Assembly: GCA_015494645.1 (NCBI GenBank)
Contig: WGAU01000083.1
Span: 1-16,970 of the forward strand
Direction of reading: 5' to 3'
Length of the DNA: 16,970 nucleotides
Source: Aquificota bacterium
Lineage (GTDB): Bacteria > Thermosulfidibacterota > Thermosulfidibacteria > Thermosulfidibacterales > Thermosulfidibacteraceae
Positions 1-7,306 of the stretch are shown in pieces. A program made the position numbers and the translations under genes. How positions within the stretch are numbered: position 1 is the stretch's first letter; each line of letters starts with the position of its first letter. The notes beneath the pieces are model-generated. The model was given only the letters and a program-made list of their open reading frames with translations, made no database searches and had not been told where the DNA came from.

Positions 1-529
1 TAGATCCCACGACAAGTCCAGCAATAGCCCCTTCAACAGTCTTCTTGGGGCTAATGTAGTGAAGCTTAGTTCTTCCAAATCTCTTTCCTGCAAAATAGGC
101 AGCCGCATCCCCCGCCCAAACACAAGCCGCCACCGCCACAAGAAACCACTCTCCCCCTTTTGCTTTAAGATAGAGGGCAAGGGACAGAGGCATACCCAAG
201 TACAAAGCCGCTAAAGGAGCCTCCAAATTGGGATCTTTCTGGGAAAAAAGGGAAAGTCCTTGATATATCACCGGAAGGAACAGAGAAAAAACAACGAGGG
301 GTATATTGGACGAAGCTCCGGCAGTATAACACAGAAGAACAGACACCACACAAACTACAACATCATCCACTGAACATCCAAAAAGTTTCCCTGCTTCCCA
401 AACCCCAACCACCCCAATAAAAGCAATCACCGCAAAGAGATAAACCAAAGTTGAAGAAAACAGCGCATAAGCAACAACGGCAATGGCAATTAAAGCTGTG
501 ATCCAGCGCTTCTTCAACTCCTTATTCAT
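1..529 (-). CDS. cdsA: Phosphatidate cytidylyltransferase (CDP-diacylglycerol synthase), C-terminus beyond window
   Basis: CdsA converts phosphatidic acid and CTP to CDP-diacylglycerol, the branch-point phospholipid precursor, at the inner membrane. The 176 visible residues start MNKELKKRW and carry several hydrophobic membrane segments (about 10-27, 29-46, 57-71, 78-92, 105-122 and 129-139). These are followed by the CdsA-like core VWAGDAAAYFAGKRFGR (137-153) and SPKKTVEGA (160-168), matching the family pattern WxxDxxAYFxGxxFG...SPxKTxEG. The C-terminal signature lies outside the window, so completeness cannot be judged. The ATG at 529-527 overlaps the leuB stop codon (ATGA), so it is probably translated by coupling to leuB. 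The link to leucine synthesis looks positional and not functional. Confidence 0.9.
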   Translation of the reverse strand, partial: MNKELKKRWITALIAIAVVAYALFSSTLVYLFAVIAFIGVVGVWEAGKLFGCSVDDVVVCVVSVLLCYTAGASSNIPLVVFSLFLPVIYQGLSLFSQKDPNLEAPLAALYLGMPLSLALYLKAKGGEWFLVAVAACVWAGDAAAYFAGKRFGRTKLHYISPKKTVEGAIAGLVVGS

Positions 530-1611
530 ATCCTCTCCGCTATTGCATCCCCCATCTCTTTGGTGGTTACTTTTCTCTCTCCCTTTTTACCCCTGTAAAG
601 ATCTGCCGTCCTCAAGCCTTCATCCAACACCTGAGAAACGGCGCTTTCAACCGCTTCCGCCGCATCCTTCAGATTGAAAGAGTACTTCAGCATCATAGCA
701 ACAGACAAAATCATAGCGCATGGATTGGCTATGCCTTTGCCTGCAATGTCTGGGGCAGAGCCATGAACAGGTTCATATAAGCCTTTACTTTCTCCGAGAC
801 TCGCAGACGGAAGCATGCCTATGGAACCGGTAAGCATGGCAGCCTCATCTGAAAGAATGTCTCCAAACATGTTGCCGGCAAGGATAACATCAAACTGATG
901 CGGATCCCTTATGAGCTGCATGGAAGCGTTATCCACATAAAGATGTCTTAACTCTACCTCTGGATAGTCCTTTGCAACCTCTTCAACCACCTGACGCCAC
1001 AGGACCATGGAGGTGAGCACATTCGCCTTGTCTATGGAAGCTAACCTTTTGTCTCTCTTCATGGCTGCATCAAAGGCAACTTTGGCAATCCTTCTTATCT
1101 CCCAGTCGTAGTAAACAAGGGTATCTACCCCTTTCTTTTGCCCGTTCTCTTCAAATATGCCCTTTGGCTGTCCAAAGTATATACCTCCGGTGAGCTCCCT
1201 CACCACGAGTATGTCAAACCCCTTATCCCCAAGCACCTCACTCTTTAATGGAGAAGACTCTATGAGGGCAGGAAACACAATGGCAGGCCTTAAGTTTGCA
1301 AAAAGCTCGTACCTCTTCCTTATGGGAAGAAGAGCCGCACGTTCGGGCTGCTTTTCGGGAGGAAGACTTTCCCACTTGGGACCACCCACTGCACCAAATA
1401 GTATGGCATCCGCCCAGTCGCACACCTCTTTGGTCTCATCCGGAAAGGCATTTCCCTTGGCATCTATTGCTGATCCACCAATCAGCGCCTCCCTGTATTC
1501 AAACTCCACATTGAACTTCGCAGAAACCCTATCAAGAACCTTTAAAGCCTCCTCCATAACCTCCGGACCTATACCGTCTCCCGGAAGAACCGCCACCTTT
1601 AATGTCATCAT
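526..1611 (-). CDS. leuB: 3-isopropylmalate dehydrogenase
   Basis: LeuB oxidatively decarboxylates 3-isopropylmalate to 2-oxoisocaproate with NAD+, the third leucine-specific step, in the cytosol. The N-terminus has the family motif LPGDGIGPEV, followed by LFGAVGGPKW, the substrate loop with LRP and the VRELTGGIYFG segment. The C-terminal half has the NMFGDILSDEAAM and PVHGSAPDIAGKG motifs of decarboxylating dehydrogenases. At about 361 residues it is normal length. The start region has TTG at 1614 and ATG at 1611 and 1608. I chose ATG 1611, which overlaps the leuD stop (TGATG); ATG 1608 sits at better spacing from an AAGGGGG ribosome site and is a real alternative. The gene lies between leuD and cdsA in one tight run. 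Confidence 0.97.
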   Translation of the reverse strand: MMTLKVAVLPGDGIGPEVMEEALKVLDRVSAKFNVEFEYREALIGGSAIDAKGNAFPDETKEVCDWADAILFGAVGGPKWESLPPEKQPERAALLPIRKRYELFANLRPAIVFPALIESSPLKSEVLGDKGFDILVVRELTGGIYFGQPKGIFEENGQKKGVDTLVYYDWEIRRIAKVAFDAAMKRDKRLASIDKANVLTSMVLWRQVVEEVAKDYPEVELRHLYVDNASMQLIRDPHQFDVILAGNMFGDILSDEAAMLTGSIGMLPSASLGESKGLYEPVHGSAPDIAGKGIANPCAMILSVAMMLKYSFNLKDAAEAVESAVSQVLDEGLRTADLYRGKKGERKVTTKEMGDAIAERI

Positions 1612-2114
1612 CAAGCCCCCTTCTGCTGAAGTCTCTTTCTCACAAAGGGAATAAGTCCCCCAGAAGTGAGAAGTTTCATCATGAATTCAGGCAACGGTTC
1701 AAAGGAATACTCTTCCTTTTTTGTCAAATTCCTTATAATGCCCTTTTCAAGGAAAATCTCCAGCTCATTTCCCTCCTCAATTCTTTCCACCGCATCTGGC
1801 GCCTCAATTATGGGCAATCCGGTGTTTATGGCGTTTCTGTAAAAGATCCTGGCAAAGCTTTTGGCAACCACACAGGAAACACCAGCGTATTTTATGGCTA
1901 TAGGAGCATGCTCCCTTGAACTTCCACAGCCAAAGTTTTCTCCAGCAACGATAATATCCCCTTTTCTCACCTTCTTTGCAAACTCCGGGTCCGCATCCTC
2001 CATACAGTGTTGAGCAAGCTCGTAAGGATCCGAGGTGTTAAGATAGCGGGCAGGAATAATAACGTCAGTGTCTATGTGATCCCCAAACTTCCACACTTTA
2101 CCTTTTATCTGCAT
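1611..2114 (-). CDS. leuD: 3-isopropylmalate dehydratase small subunit
   Basis: LeuD is the small (swivelling domain) subunit of isopropylmalate isomerase; with LeuC it interconverts 2- and 3-isopropylmalate in the cytosol. The 167-residue protein is the short type usual in thermophiles and archaea. It has GDHIDTDVIIPARYLNTSDP (11-30), the specificity-loop region, and GENFGCGSSREHAP (58-71), the conserved small-subunit motif. The start ATG at 2114 follows a GGAGG ribosome site 23 nt after the leuC stop. The stop TGA overlaps the leuB start. The YLNT loop residues are as I recall them from bacterial short-form LeuD, which favours isopropylmalate over homoaconitate, but this is a family-level inference. 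Confidence 0.96.
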   Translation of the reverse strand: MQIKGKVWKFGDHIDTDVIIPARYLNTSDPYELAQHCMEDADPEFAKKVRKGDIIVAGENFGCGSSREHAPIAIKYAGVSCVVAKSFARIFYRNAINTGLPIIEAPDAVERIEEGNELEIFLEKGIIRNLTKKEEYSFEPLPEFMMKLLTSGGLIPFVRKRLQQKGA

Positions 2115-2137
2115 CTCATCCTCCAGCTATAAGCTTT

Positions 2138-3397
2138 TTACACCTCATCCGGATGGGCAATTCTGCCAAGCACAGCACTTGCCGCCGCCACGTAGGGACT
2201 TGCGAGGTAAACTTCGCTCTTGGGATGCCCCATGCGCCCCACAAAGTTCCTGTTAGTTGTGGCAACCGCTCTCTCGCCCTCGGCAAGTATTCCCATGTGT
2301 CCTCCAAGGCAGGGACCGCACGTTGGACAGGATATAGCTGCTCCCGCCTCAAGAAAGATCTCAAACAACCCCTCTTCCATCGCCTGCTTCCATATCTCCT
2401 GGGTTGCCGGAATAACTATAAGCCTCACCCTTGGATGCACCTTTTTCCCTTTAAGAATCTCTGCAGCCTGCCTCAAATCGGTTATCCTTCCGTTGGTGCA
2501 GGAACCTATAACCACCTGATCTATCTCTATGTCATTTACTTCTCTGACAGGTTTTACATTCTCAGGAAGATGGGGAAGAGCCACAACAGGCTCCAAATCG
2601 GTTATGTCCATTTCATAAACCTTCTCATATTGGGCGTCCTCATCAGATGTGTAAAACACGGGTTCTCTTTTTGCCCTGTCCTTAACATACTCCTTGGTAA
2701 TATCGTCAGGTTCAATGATTCCCGTTTTCCCTCCTGCTTCTATAGCCATATTACAGACGGTGAAACGCTCATCCATGGGAAGTTCTCTTATAACTTCACC
2801 GGCAAACTCCATGGCTTTATACCTTGCTCCGTCCACCCCGATGGTCCCAATTATGTGAAGAATTATGTCCTTGCCGGTAACATACTTCTGTTTTTTGCCC
2901 TTCACCACAAACTTTATCGTGGGAGGCACCTTCAGCCAGACCTCTCCCGTTGCAATGGCACAGCCAAGATCAGTGGATCCAACCCCAGTGGCAAAGGCAC
3001 CAAGGGCACCATAGGTGCATGTATGGGAATCGGCTCCAATTACCAAATCACCGGGAACTACTATTCCCTGCTCCGGCAAAAGGGCATGCTCTATACCCAC
3101 CCTTCCAACCTCAAAATACCACTTAATACTATGCCTGTAGGCAAACTCCCTCACCATTTTCGCCTGCTGGGCAGCCTTTATATCTTTGTTGGGGGTAAAG
3201 TGATCGGGGACAAGCGCTATCCTTTCGGGATCAAAAACTTCCTTCGCTCCCACCTCCTCAAAGGCTTTGATGGCAAGGGGAGCGGTTATGTCATTTGCCA
3301 ATGCAATGTCTATCTTTGCCATAATAAGCTCACCCGGCTTTACCGAAGAAACACCTGCTTTAGCCGCAAGTATCTTCTCTGCAATGGTCATACCCAT
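2138..3397 (-). CDS. leuC: 3-isopropylmalate dehydratase large subunit
   Basis: LeuC is the iron-sulfur subunit of isopropylmalate isomerase, partner of LeuD. At 419 residues it is the short LeuC/homoaconitase-like type found in thermophiles and archaea, not the roughly 465-residue enterobacterial form. GADSHTCTYGA (121-131) is an active-site segment. The [4Fe-4S] cysteines are visible as C300 in IGSCTNG and C360 and C363 in CPTCGPCLGG. The start ATG at 3397 has an AGGAG ribosome site at good spacing, and a second in-frame ATG lies two codons further in. It follows the LeuA-like gene by 29 nt and precedes leuD by 23 nt. Homoaconitase activity cannot be excluded from sequence alone, but leuB next door supports the leucine pathway. 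Confidence 0.96.
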   Translation of the reverse strand: MGMTIAEKILAAKAGVSSVKPGELIMAKIDIALANDITAPLAIKAFEEVGAKEVFDPERIALVPDHFTPNKDIKAAQQAKMVREFAYRHSIKWYFEVGRVGIEHALLPEQGIVVPGDLVIGADSHTCTYGALGAFATGVGSTDLGCAIATGEVWLKVPPTIKFVVKGKKQKYVTGKDIILHIIGTIGVDGARYKAMEFAGEVIRELPMDERFTVCNMAIEAGGKTGIIEPDDITKEYVKDRAKREPVFYTSDEDAQYEKVYEMDITDLEPVVALPHLPENVKPVREVNDIEIDQVVIGSCTNGRITDLRQAAEILKGKKVHPRVRLIVIPATQEIWKQAMEEGLFEIFLEAGAAISCPTCGPCLGGHMGILAEGERAVATTNRNFVGRMGHPKSEVYLASPYVAAASAVLGRIAHPDEV

Positions 3398-3426
3398 CTT
3401 TTCCGCTCCTAAAATAAAAGATTTTT

Positions 3427-4914
3427 CTACAGAGCCTTGTTGGCAGCGCTTATATAAGCTTCTATGCTGGCCTGGAGAATATCTGTATTTACCGCTCTAC
3501 CAGAAAACTCCTTCCCCTTAAACAGAACCTTAAGGAAGACCTCTCCCAAGGCATCTTTTCCGGAAGTAACTGCATTCACCCTATAATCTATAAGCCTTCC
3601 CGAAAGGCCCGTAGCTTCATCAACAGCCTTGAAGGCCGCATCCACGGGACCATCCCCTTTTGAAGAAGCCCTAACTTTCTGACCATCTATAAGAAGCACC
3701 ACCTCAGCCTCTGGGTCCTCCTCGGAACCTGTCTTTATTGAGTAAGCCAAAAGTTTAATCTTCTTGCGATAAGCAAGCACCACATCTTCCACTATGGCTA
3801 TTATGTCGTTGTCGTAAACCTCAGACTTTCTCTCGGCAAGCTCCTTAAACCTCTTGAAAGCCTCATTTAGCCTTTCCTCGTCCAGGCTATATCCCAACTC
3901 CTCCACCTTCTTTCTGAACATGTAAATCCCGGAACGCTTTGAAAGGACTATTCTCTTCTTGGGGTAACCAACCTCTTCGGGAGATATGATTTCATAGGTT
4001 TTAGGCTCCCTCACCACAGCAAGTCTCATGTACTCCACCTTATGGGCAAAGACCGCATCACCCACCACCGCTTTATGGGGGGGAATTACATAACCTGTCA
4101 TTTTTGAAAACATCCTTGCAGTTCTGTAAAGCCTTGTGGAGTCAACATCGCAAGTAAGGCCAAGCCTTTCCCCATGAAGTTTCAGAGCCACCACCACCTC
4201 TTCTAAAGAGGCATTTCCCGCCCTTGTTCCAACCCCTGCTATGGTCACATGAACCTGCCTTGCCCCTGCCTCAAGAGCAGCAAAACTATTGGCAGTGGCC
4301 ATCCCCAAATCGTCATGGCAGTGGATACTGACCAAAGCTCTCCCCTTCACCTTATCAACCACAAACGAAACAAGATCAGTTACCATGCCGGGAGTAGCTA
4401 TACCAACGGTATCGGAAATGTTCACCACATCAACACAATCCAGAGGAAGCTTGGAAATAACTTCCTCAAGGTAAGCCTTTTCCGCCCTGAAGGCATCCTC
4501 CAAGGTAATTTCAACCTCAAGCTCCGAATCTTTAACAAATTTCGCACTCTCTATAGCTGTTTTTAGCTGCTGTTCCCTATCCATACCGGAAAGGAAAGCC
4601 AGCCTGATTTCTGAAGTAGGAATAGGGATGTGAACCCTACCCCTCTTTCCCCTCAACAAACCAACAGCCTTCTCCACTTCCTCCAGCTTAGGCTTTGCAA
4701 GAACCGACAAGACCGGACCATCTATCTGCTCCAAGAGCAGCTTCACCGCCTGCTCTTCCTCTCTGCTAAGCGCAGGATAACCGCAGTCTATAACATCAAC
4801 GCCAAGATCCACCAAAACCTTAGCAAACTCCAGCTTTTCTTTTTCGGTAAAGGAAACCAACGGAGACTGCACACCATCCCTTAAAGTTGTATCCAGTATA
4901 AAAATCTTATCCAT
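3427..4914 (-). CDS. Divergent 2-isopropylmalate synthase / citramalate synthase family protein (LeuA-like)
   Basis: This is a 495-residue DRE-TIM metallolyase with the LeuA architecture: a TIM-barrel synthase domain (about 4-270), linker subdomains, and a C-terminal LeuA regulatory/dimer domain (about 385-493, with GDGPVDAAFKA and SGKDALGEV). Expected substrates are acetyl-CoA plus a 2-oxo acid, feeding LeuCD and LeuB downstream. The metal ligands are kept: D12 in TTLRDG, H198 and H200 in SIHCHDD, and N234 in RAGN. Several normally invariant positions differ: DGE is DGV (residue 15), GERAGN is GTRAGN (T230), and the SGIHQDG segment is replaced without gaps by VEYMRLA (293-299), putting Met296 where the catalytic His should be. 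GKHSG is SKRSG. It could be an altered LeuA, a citramalate-type synthase or an enzyme of changed specificity. It has a good ribosome site 20 nt after the aminotransferase gene. Confidence 0.85.
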   Translation of the reverse strand: MDKIFILDTTLRDGVQSPLVSFTEKEKLEFAKVLVDLGVDVIDCGYPALSREEEQAVKLLLEQIDGPVLSVLAKPKLEEVEKAVGLLRGKRGRVHIPIPTSEIRLAFLSGMDREQQLKTAIESAKFVKDSELEVEITLEDAFRAEKAYLEEVISKLPLDCVDVVNISDTVGIATPGMVTDLVSFVVDKVKGRALVSIHCHDDLGMATANSFAALEAGARQVHVTIAGVGTRAGNASLEEVVVALKLHGERLGLTCDVDSTRLYRTARMFSKMTGYVIPPHKAVVGDAVFAHKVEYMRLAVVREPKTYEIISPEEVGYPKKRIVLSKRSGIYMFRKKVEELGYSLDEERLNEAFKRFKELAERKSEVYDNDIIAIVEDVVLAYRKKIKLLAYSIKTGSEEDPEAEVVLLIDGQKVRASSKGDGPVDAAFKAVDEATGLSGRLIDYRVNAVTSGKDALGEVFLKVLFKGKEFSGRAVNTDILQASIEAYISAANKAL

Positions 4915-4933
4915 GATGCCTCCCTAAAAGGCT

Positions 4934-6139
4934 TTACTTCAGATTTCTAATGGCTTCCTCTATCCTATCCAGCCCCTTCTTTATGTTCTCCATAGATGTG
5001 GCGTAGGAAAGTCTGGCACAGTTGTCATCTCCAAAGGCCACACCAGGAACAATCGCTACTTTACACTCCTCAAGCAAATAAGCCGCAAAATCCATGGAGT
5101 TGTTTATGATCTTACCGTTGTAGCTCTTTCCGTAAACACCAGAAAAGTTGGGAAACACATAGAAGGCTCCATGGGGCTTGAAACACTTTACCCCAGGAAT
5201 TGAGTTGAGCCTGTTAACTATATAGTTTCTCCTTTCTTCAAAGGCCTTTACCATTTCCAAAACCTTATCCTGAGGACCCCTTAGAGCCTCAACAGCAGCC
5301 TTCTGAGCAATAGATGTGGGATTGGAAGTTGACTGGCTCTGCAACTTGCTCATGGCAGCAACAATCTCTTTGTTTCCGCAAACCCATCCTATACGCCAGC
5401 CTGTCATGGAATAGGTCTTGGATACGGCATTAACCAAAAGGGTTCTTTCCTTCACCTCGGGATCAACAGCAGCTATGGAAACATGCTTTCTACCATCGTA
5501 AATGATTTTCTCGTAAACTTCATCGGATATGATCCAAACATTGGGATTCTTTTTTAGAATAACTTCTGCAAGCTTTTCCAGCTCCTCTTTGGTGTAGGTG
5601 GCCCCAGTAGGGTTAGAAGGATAGTTCAGAACCACCGCCTTTGTTTTCTCGTTGATAACCTCTTCCAGCTCTTCAGGCTGAACCTTAAACTCGTTCTCCT
5701 CCTTGGTGTATATGAACACAGGCTTGGCACCTGCAAGTACCGCCTGATCAGGATAAGTTACCCAATAAGGAGCGGGGATCACCACCTCATCCCCCTCATC
5801 AAAGAGGGCCATGGCTATATTATACAAGGTGTGCTTGGCTCCACATGAAACTATCACCTCGCTCCTGTCGTACCTCAAACCCTGCTCTTTTTCGCATTTT
5901 TCAATTATCGCATCCTTAAGCTCGTCTATTCCCGGAACTGCCGTATACTTGGTGAAGCCTTCTTTTATGGCTTCTATGGCCGCCTCTTTTATGTTGTCAG
6001 GAGTATCAAAATCAGGCTCCCCTGCTCCAAAACCAACCACATCAACACCCTCAGCCTTCATCGCTTTGGCCTTAGCAGTTATAGAAAGGGTGGGAGAAGG
6101 TTTGATCAAGCTAACCCTTTTTGCCAACTTCACATCCAT
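4934..6139 (-). CDS. aspC: Class I aminotransferase, aspartate aminotransferase type
   Basis: This PLP-dependent fold-type I aminotransferase transfers amino groups between aspartate (or another amino acid) and 2-oxoglutarate in the cytosol. The 401-residue protein has the thermophile AspC/PatA-like layout: GAGEPDFDTP (38-47), YTAVPGIDEL (65-74), the PLP-contacting NYPSNPTG (172-179), D206 and Y209 in ISDEVYE, the Schiff-base lysine K241 in NAVSKTYSMTGWRIG, and a C-terminal carboxylate-binding Arg in ARLSYATS. ATG 6139 follows a GGAGG site by 7 nt. It sits directly upstream of the LeuA-like gene in the same run. It may therefore also serve amino acid synthesis here, for example the final transamination to leucine or an aromatic acid; that role is inferred from position only. 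Confidence 0.88.
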   Translation of the reverse strand: MDVKLAKRVSLIKPSPTLSITAKAKAMKAEGVDVVGFGAGEPDFDTPDNIKEAAIEAIKEGFTKYTAVPGIDELKDAIIEKCEKEQGLRYDRSEVIVSCGAKHTLYNIAMALFDEGDEVVIPAPYWVTYPDQAVLAGAKPVFIYTKEENEFKVQPEELEEVINEKTKAVVLNYPSNPTGATYTKEELEKLAEVILKKNPNVWIISDEVYEKIIYDGRKHVSIAAVDPEVKERTLLVNAVSKTYSMTGWRIGWVCGNKEIVAAMSKLQSQSTSNPTSIAQKAAVEALRGPQDKVLEMVKAFEERRNYIVNRLNSIPGVKCFKPHGAFYVFPNFSGVYGKSYNGKIINNSMDFAAYLLEECKVAIVPGVAFGDDNCARLSYATSMENIKKGLDRIEEAIRNLK

Positions 6140-6177
6140 AGCCCAACCTCCAAATCTACCTTATTTTTACCCGCAAG

Positions 6178-6555
6178 TTAAACGCTGCCTTCGCACAAGT
6201 CAACTCTTCTAAAAATAACTCTGCCTTCTTTATAAGCCCTCTCTGCCAAGGGATGGCCACTTCTTATTTCATCAACGGTGTAGGGAAACACATCCAGCGG
6301 AAAATCAACAGGCACGTACTCGGGAACCCTGTCTAAGAAAGGCAGTGAACTTTCTCTAAAAACGATCAGGAAATCCTCATCACTTCCAACTTTAGTCTCT
6401 CCCCTTGCCCAAGAACCAAAAGGAATAACTTCCAATACCTCTTCTCCTTTTGAGAGCTCATCAACAAACTTCTGTATAGCCTTTCCAACTTCTTGTTTGT
6501 CCAAATAGAGTAGCGTAACAGAACCGTAGTATTTCCTCCGCACAGCAGATGGCAC
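6178..6555 (-). CDS. MNT-type minimal nucleotidyltransferase (orphan antitoxin-like)
   Basis: A 125-residue protein of the minimal nucleotidyltransferase (DNA polymerase beta-like) family. In MntA/HepT-type modules such proteins modify and neutralise a HEPN ribonuclease partner. The signature is GSWARG...SDED: G47 and S48 followed by D59 and D61, with D88 in PLDVF as a plausible third acidic residue. The GTG start at 6555 has a strong GGAGGAGG sequence just upstream. However, the first 17 residues lie in another frame over a HEPN-like remnant, so the ancestral start may be TTG at 6504, giving 108 residues. No intact HEPN gene is in the window. It sits between trpA and the aminotransferase gene, an unusual place for such a gene, and is probably co-transcribed with them. 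Confidence 0.75.
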   Translation of the reverse strand: MPSAVRRKYYGSVTLLYLDKQEVGKAIQKFVDELSKGEEVLEVIPFGSWARGETKVGSDEDFLIVFRESSLPFLDRVPEYVPVDFPLDVFPYTVDEIRSGHPLAERAYKEGRVIFRRVDLCEGSV

Positions 6556-6595
6556 GCTCCGCCTCCTCCTTTGTGTAAAACTCTGCTTCGTGTGT
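6461..6595 (-). pseudogene. Remnant of HEPN-domain gene (C-terminal part), partner of the MNT gene
   Basis: In the frame open from 6595 to the TGA at 6463-6461 the translation begins THEAEFYTKEEAERAI and continues CCAEEILRFCYATL. This resembles the last helix of HEPN proteins (pattern like E-FYT-E-A--AI--AEEIL-F). There is no start codon: the frame is closed on the 5' side by a TAA at 6598-6596, right after the trpA stop, so the N-terminal part including the RxxxxH motif is gone. The fragment overlaps the first residues of the MNT gene, as HEPN and MNT genes often do. The identification rests on about 30 residues of pattern similarity, so it is likely and not proven. Confidence 0.5.
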
Positions 6596-6598
6596 TTA

Positions 6599-7306
6599 TT
6601 ATACCTTTCCTACTTCAAAACACCAACTTTCAAAATCTTTAATCCCTGAAGAGAGCCTCTTCACCGCCTCAGTGCCGATAACAAAGCCGTGGGCAAGTTG
6701 TAAGGCTTGTTCAGCATCCTCCTTGGTAGATATGCCAAAGCCCAAAACAACGGGAACCTTACAGTGATTTTTGAGATAAAAAATCTTTTCCTTGGTTTCC
6801 TCATCAGGATTGAACCTACCCCCTGTGGTTCCTCTGACGGAGACAAAATATATAAAGCCTTCATTTATTTCTTTTAGCATCTCCATATCGCTTTCTCTGC
6901 TTTCAGGTGTGGCAAAGGAGATCAAAGGCAGTAAAAAACCATTGCTTTTGAAAAAACTGTGCTCGGAGTTGGGAAGATCCGCAACTATAACACCTTCAAC
7001 CCCCGCCTCTTCAAGCTCCCTTGATGCCCTTCCAAGGCCCACAGCCCAAAGCACATTGGCGTATGTCATGACGTAAAGCTTCAAAGAGCCTTTATAGGAT
7101 CTCAACCATTCAAGCGCCCTTTCAAAGCTTACCCCGTTTTTTATGGCTTCTTGGGCTGCCTTAGTGAGAAACGGACCATCCGCCACGGGATCGCTAAAAG
7201 GAATCCCCACCTCTATAAAGTCAAAGCCTGAGGCTTCTGCTATCTCAACCGCGTGGGAAAATGTTTCAAAATCCGGATACCCTGCAACAAGGTAAAGCCC
7301 CTTCAC
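6599..7306 (-). CDS. trpA: Tryptophan synthase alpha subunit (short form)
   Basis: TrpA cleaves indole-3-glycerol phosphate and channels indole to TrpB. The catalytic residues are present: E32 in EVGIPFSDP and D43 in VADGP. At 235 residues, beginning MKGLYLVAGYPD, it lacks the roughly 20-residue N-terminal helix of enteric TrpA (268 residues), as does the short TrpA of Thermotoga. The loop corresponding to YYVSRAGVTG reads YFVSVRGTTGGR, and a GFGIS segment follows. The start is GTG at 7306, overlapping the trpB stop (GTGA), with a near-ideal GGAGGTGA ribosome site inside the trpB end. It is the last trp gene, and its stop is followed by a second in-frame TAA. Confidence 0.95.
   Translation of the reverse strand: MKGLYLVAGYPDFETFSHAVEIAEASGFDFIEVGIPFSDPVADGPFLTKAAQEAIKNGVSFERALEWLRSYKGSLKLYVMTYANVLWAVGLGRASRELEEAGVEGVIVADLPNSEHSFFKSNGFLLPLISFATPESRESDMEMLKEINEGFIYFVSVRGTTGGRFNPDEETKEKIFYLKNHCKVPVVLGFGISTKEDAEQALQLAHGFVIGTEAVKRLSSGIKDFESWCFEVGKV

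Noticed and set aside
1157..1654. Plus-strand open frame opposite leuB
   Set aside because: Antisense shadow of a well-conserved gene, without a ribosome site or recognisable motifs.
2153..3412. Long plus-strand open frame opposite leuC (419 codons)
   Set aside because: It mirrors leuC, whose product is complete and has all cluster ligands; the antisense translation is low-complexity in character and matches nothing I know.
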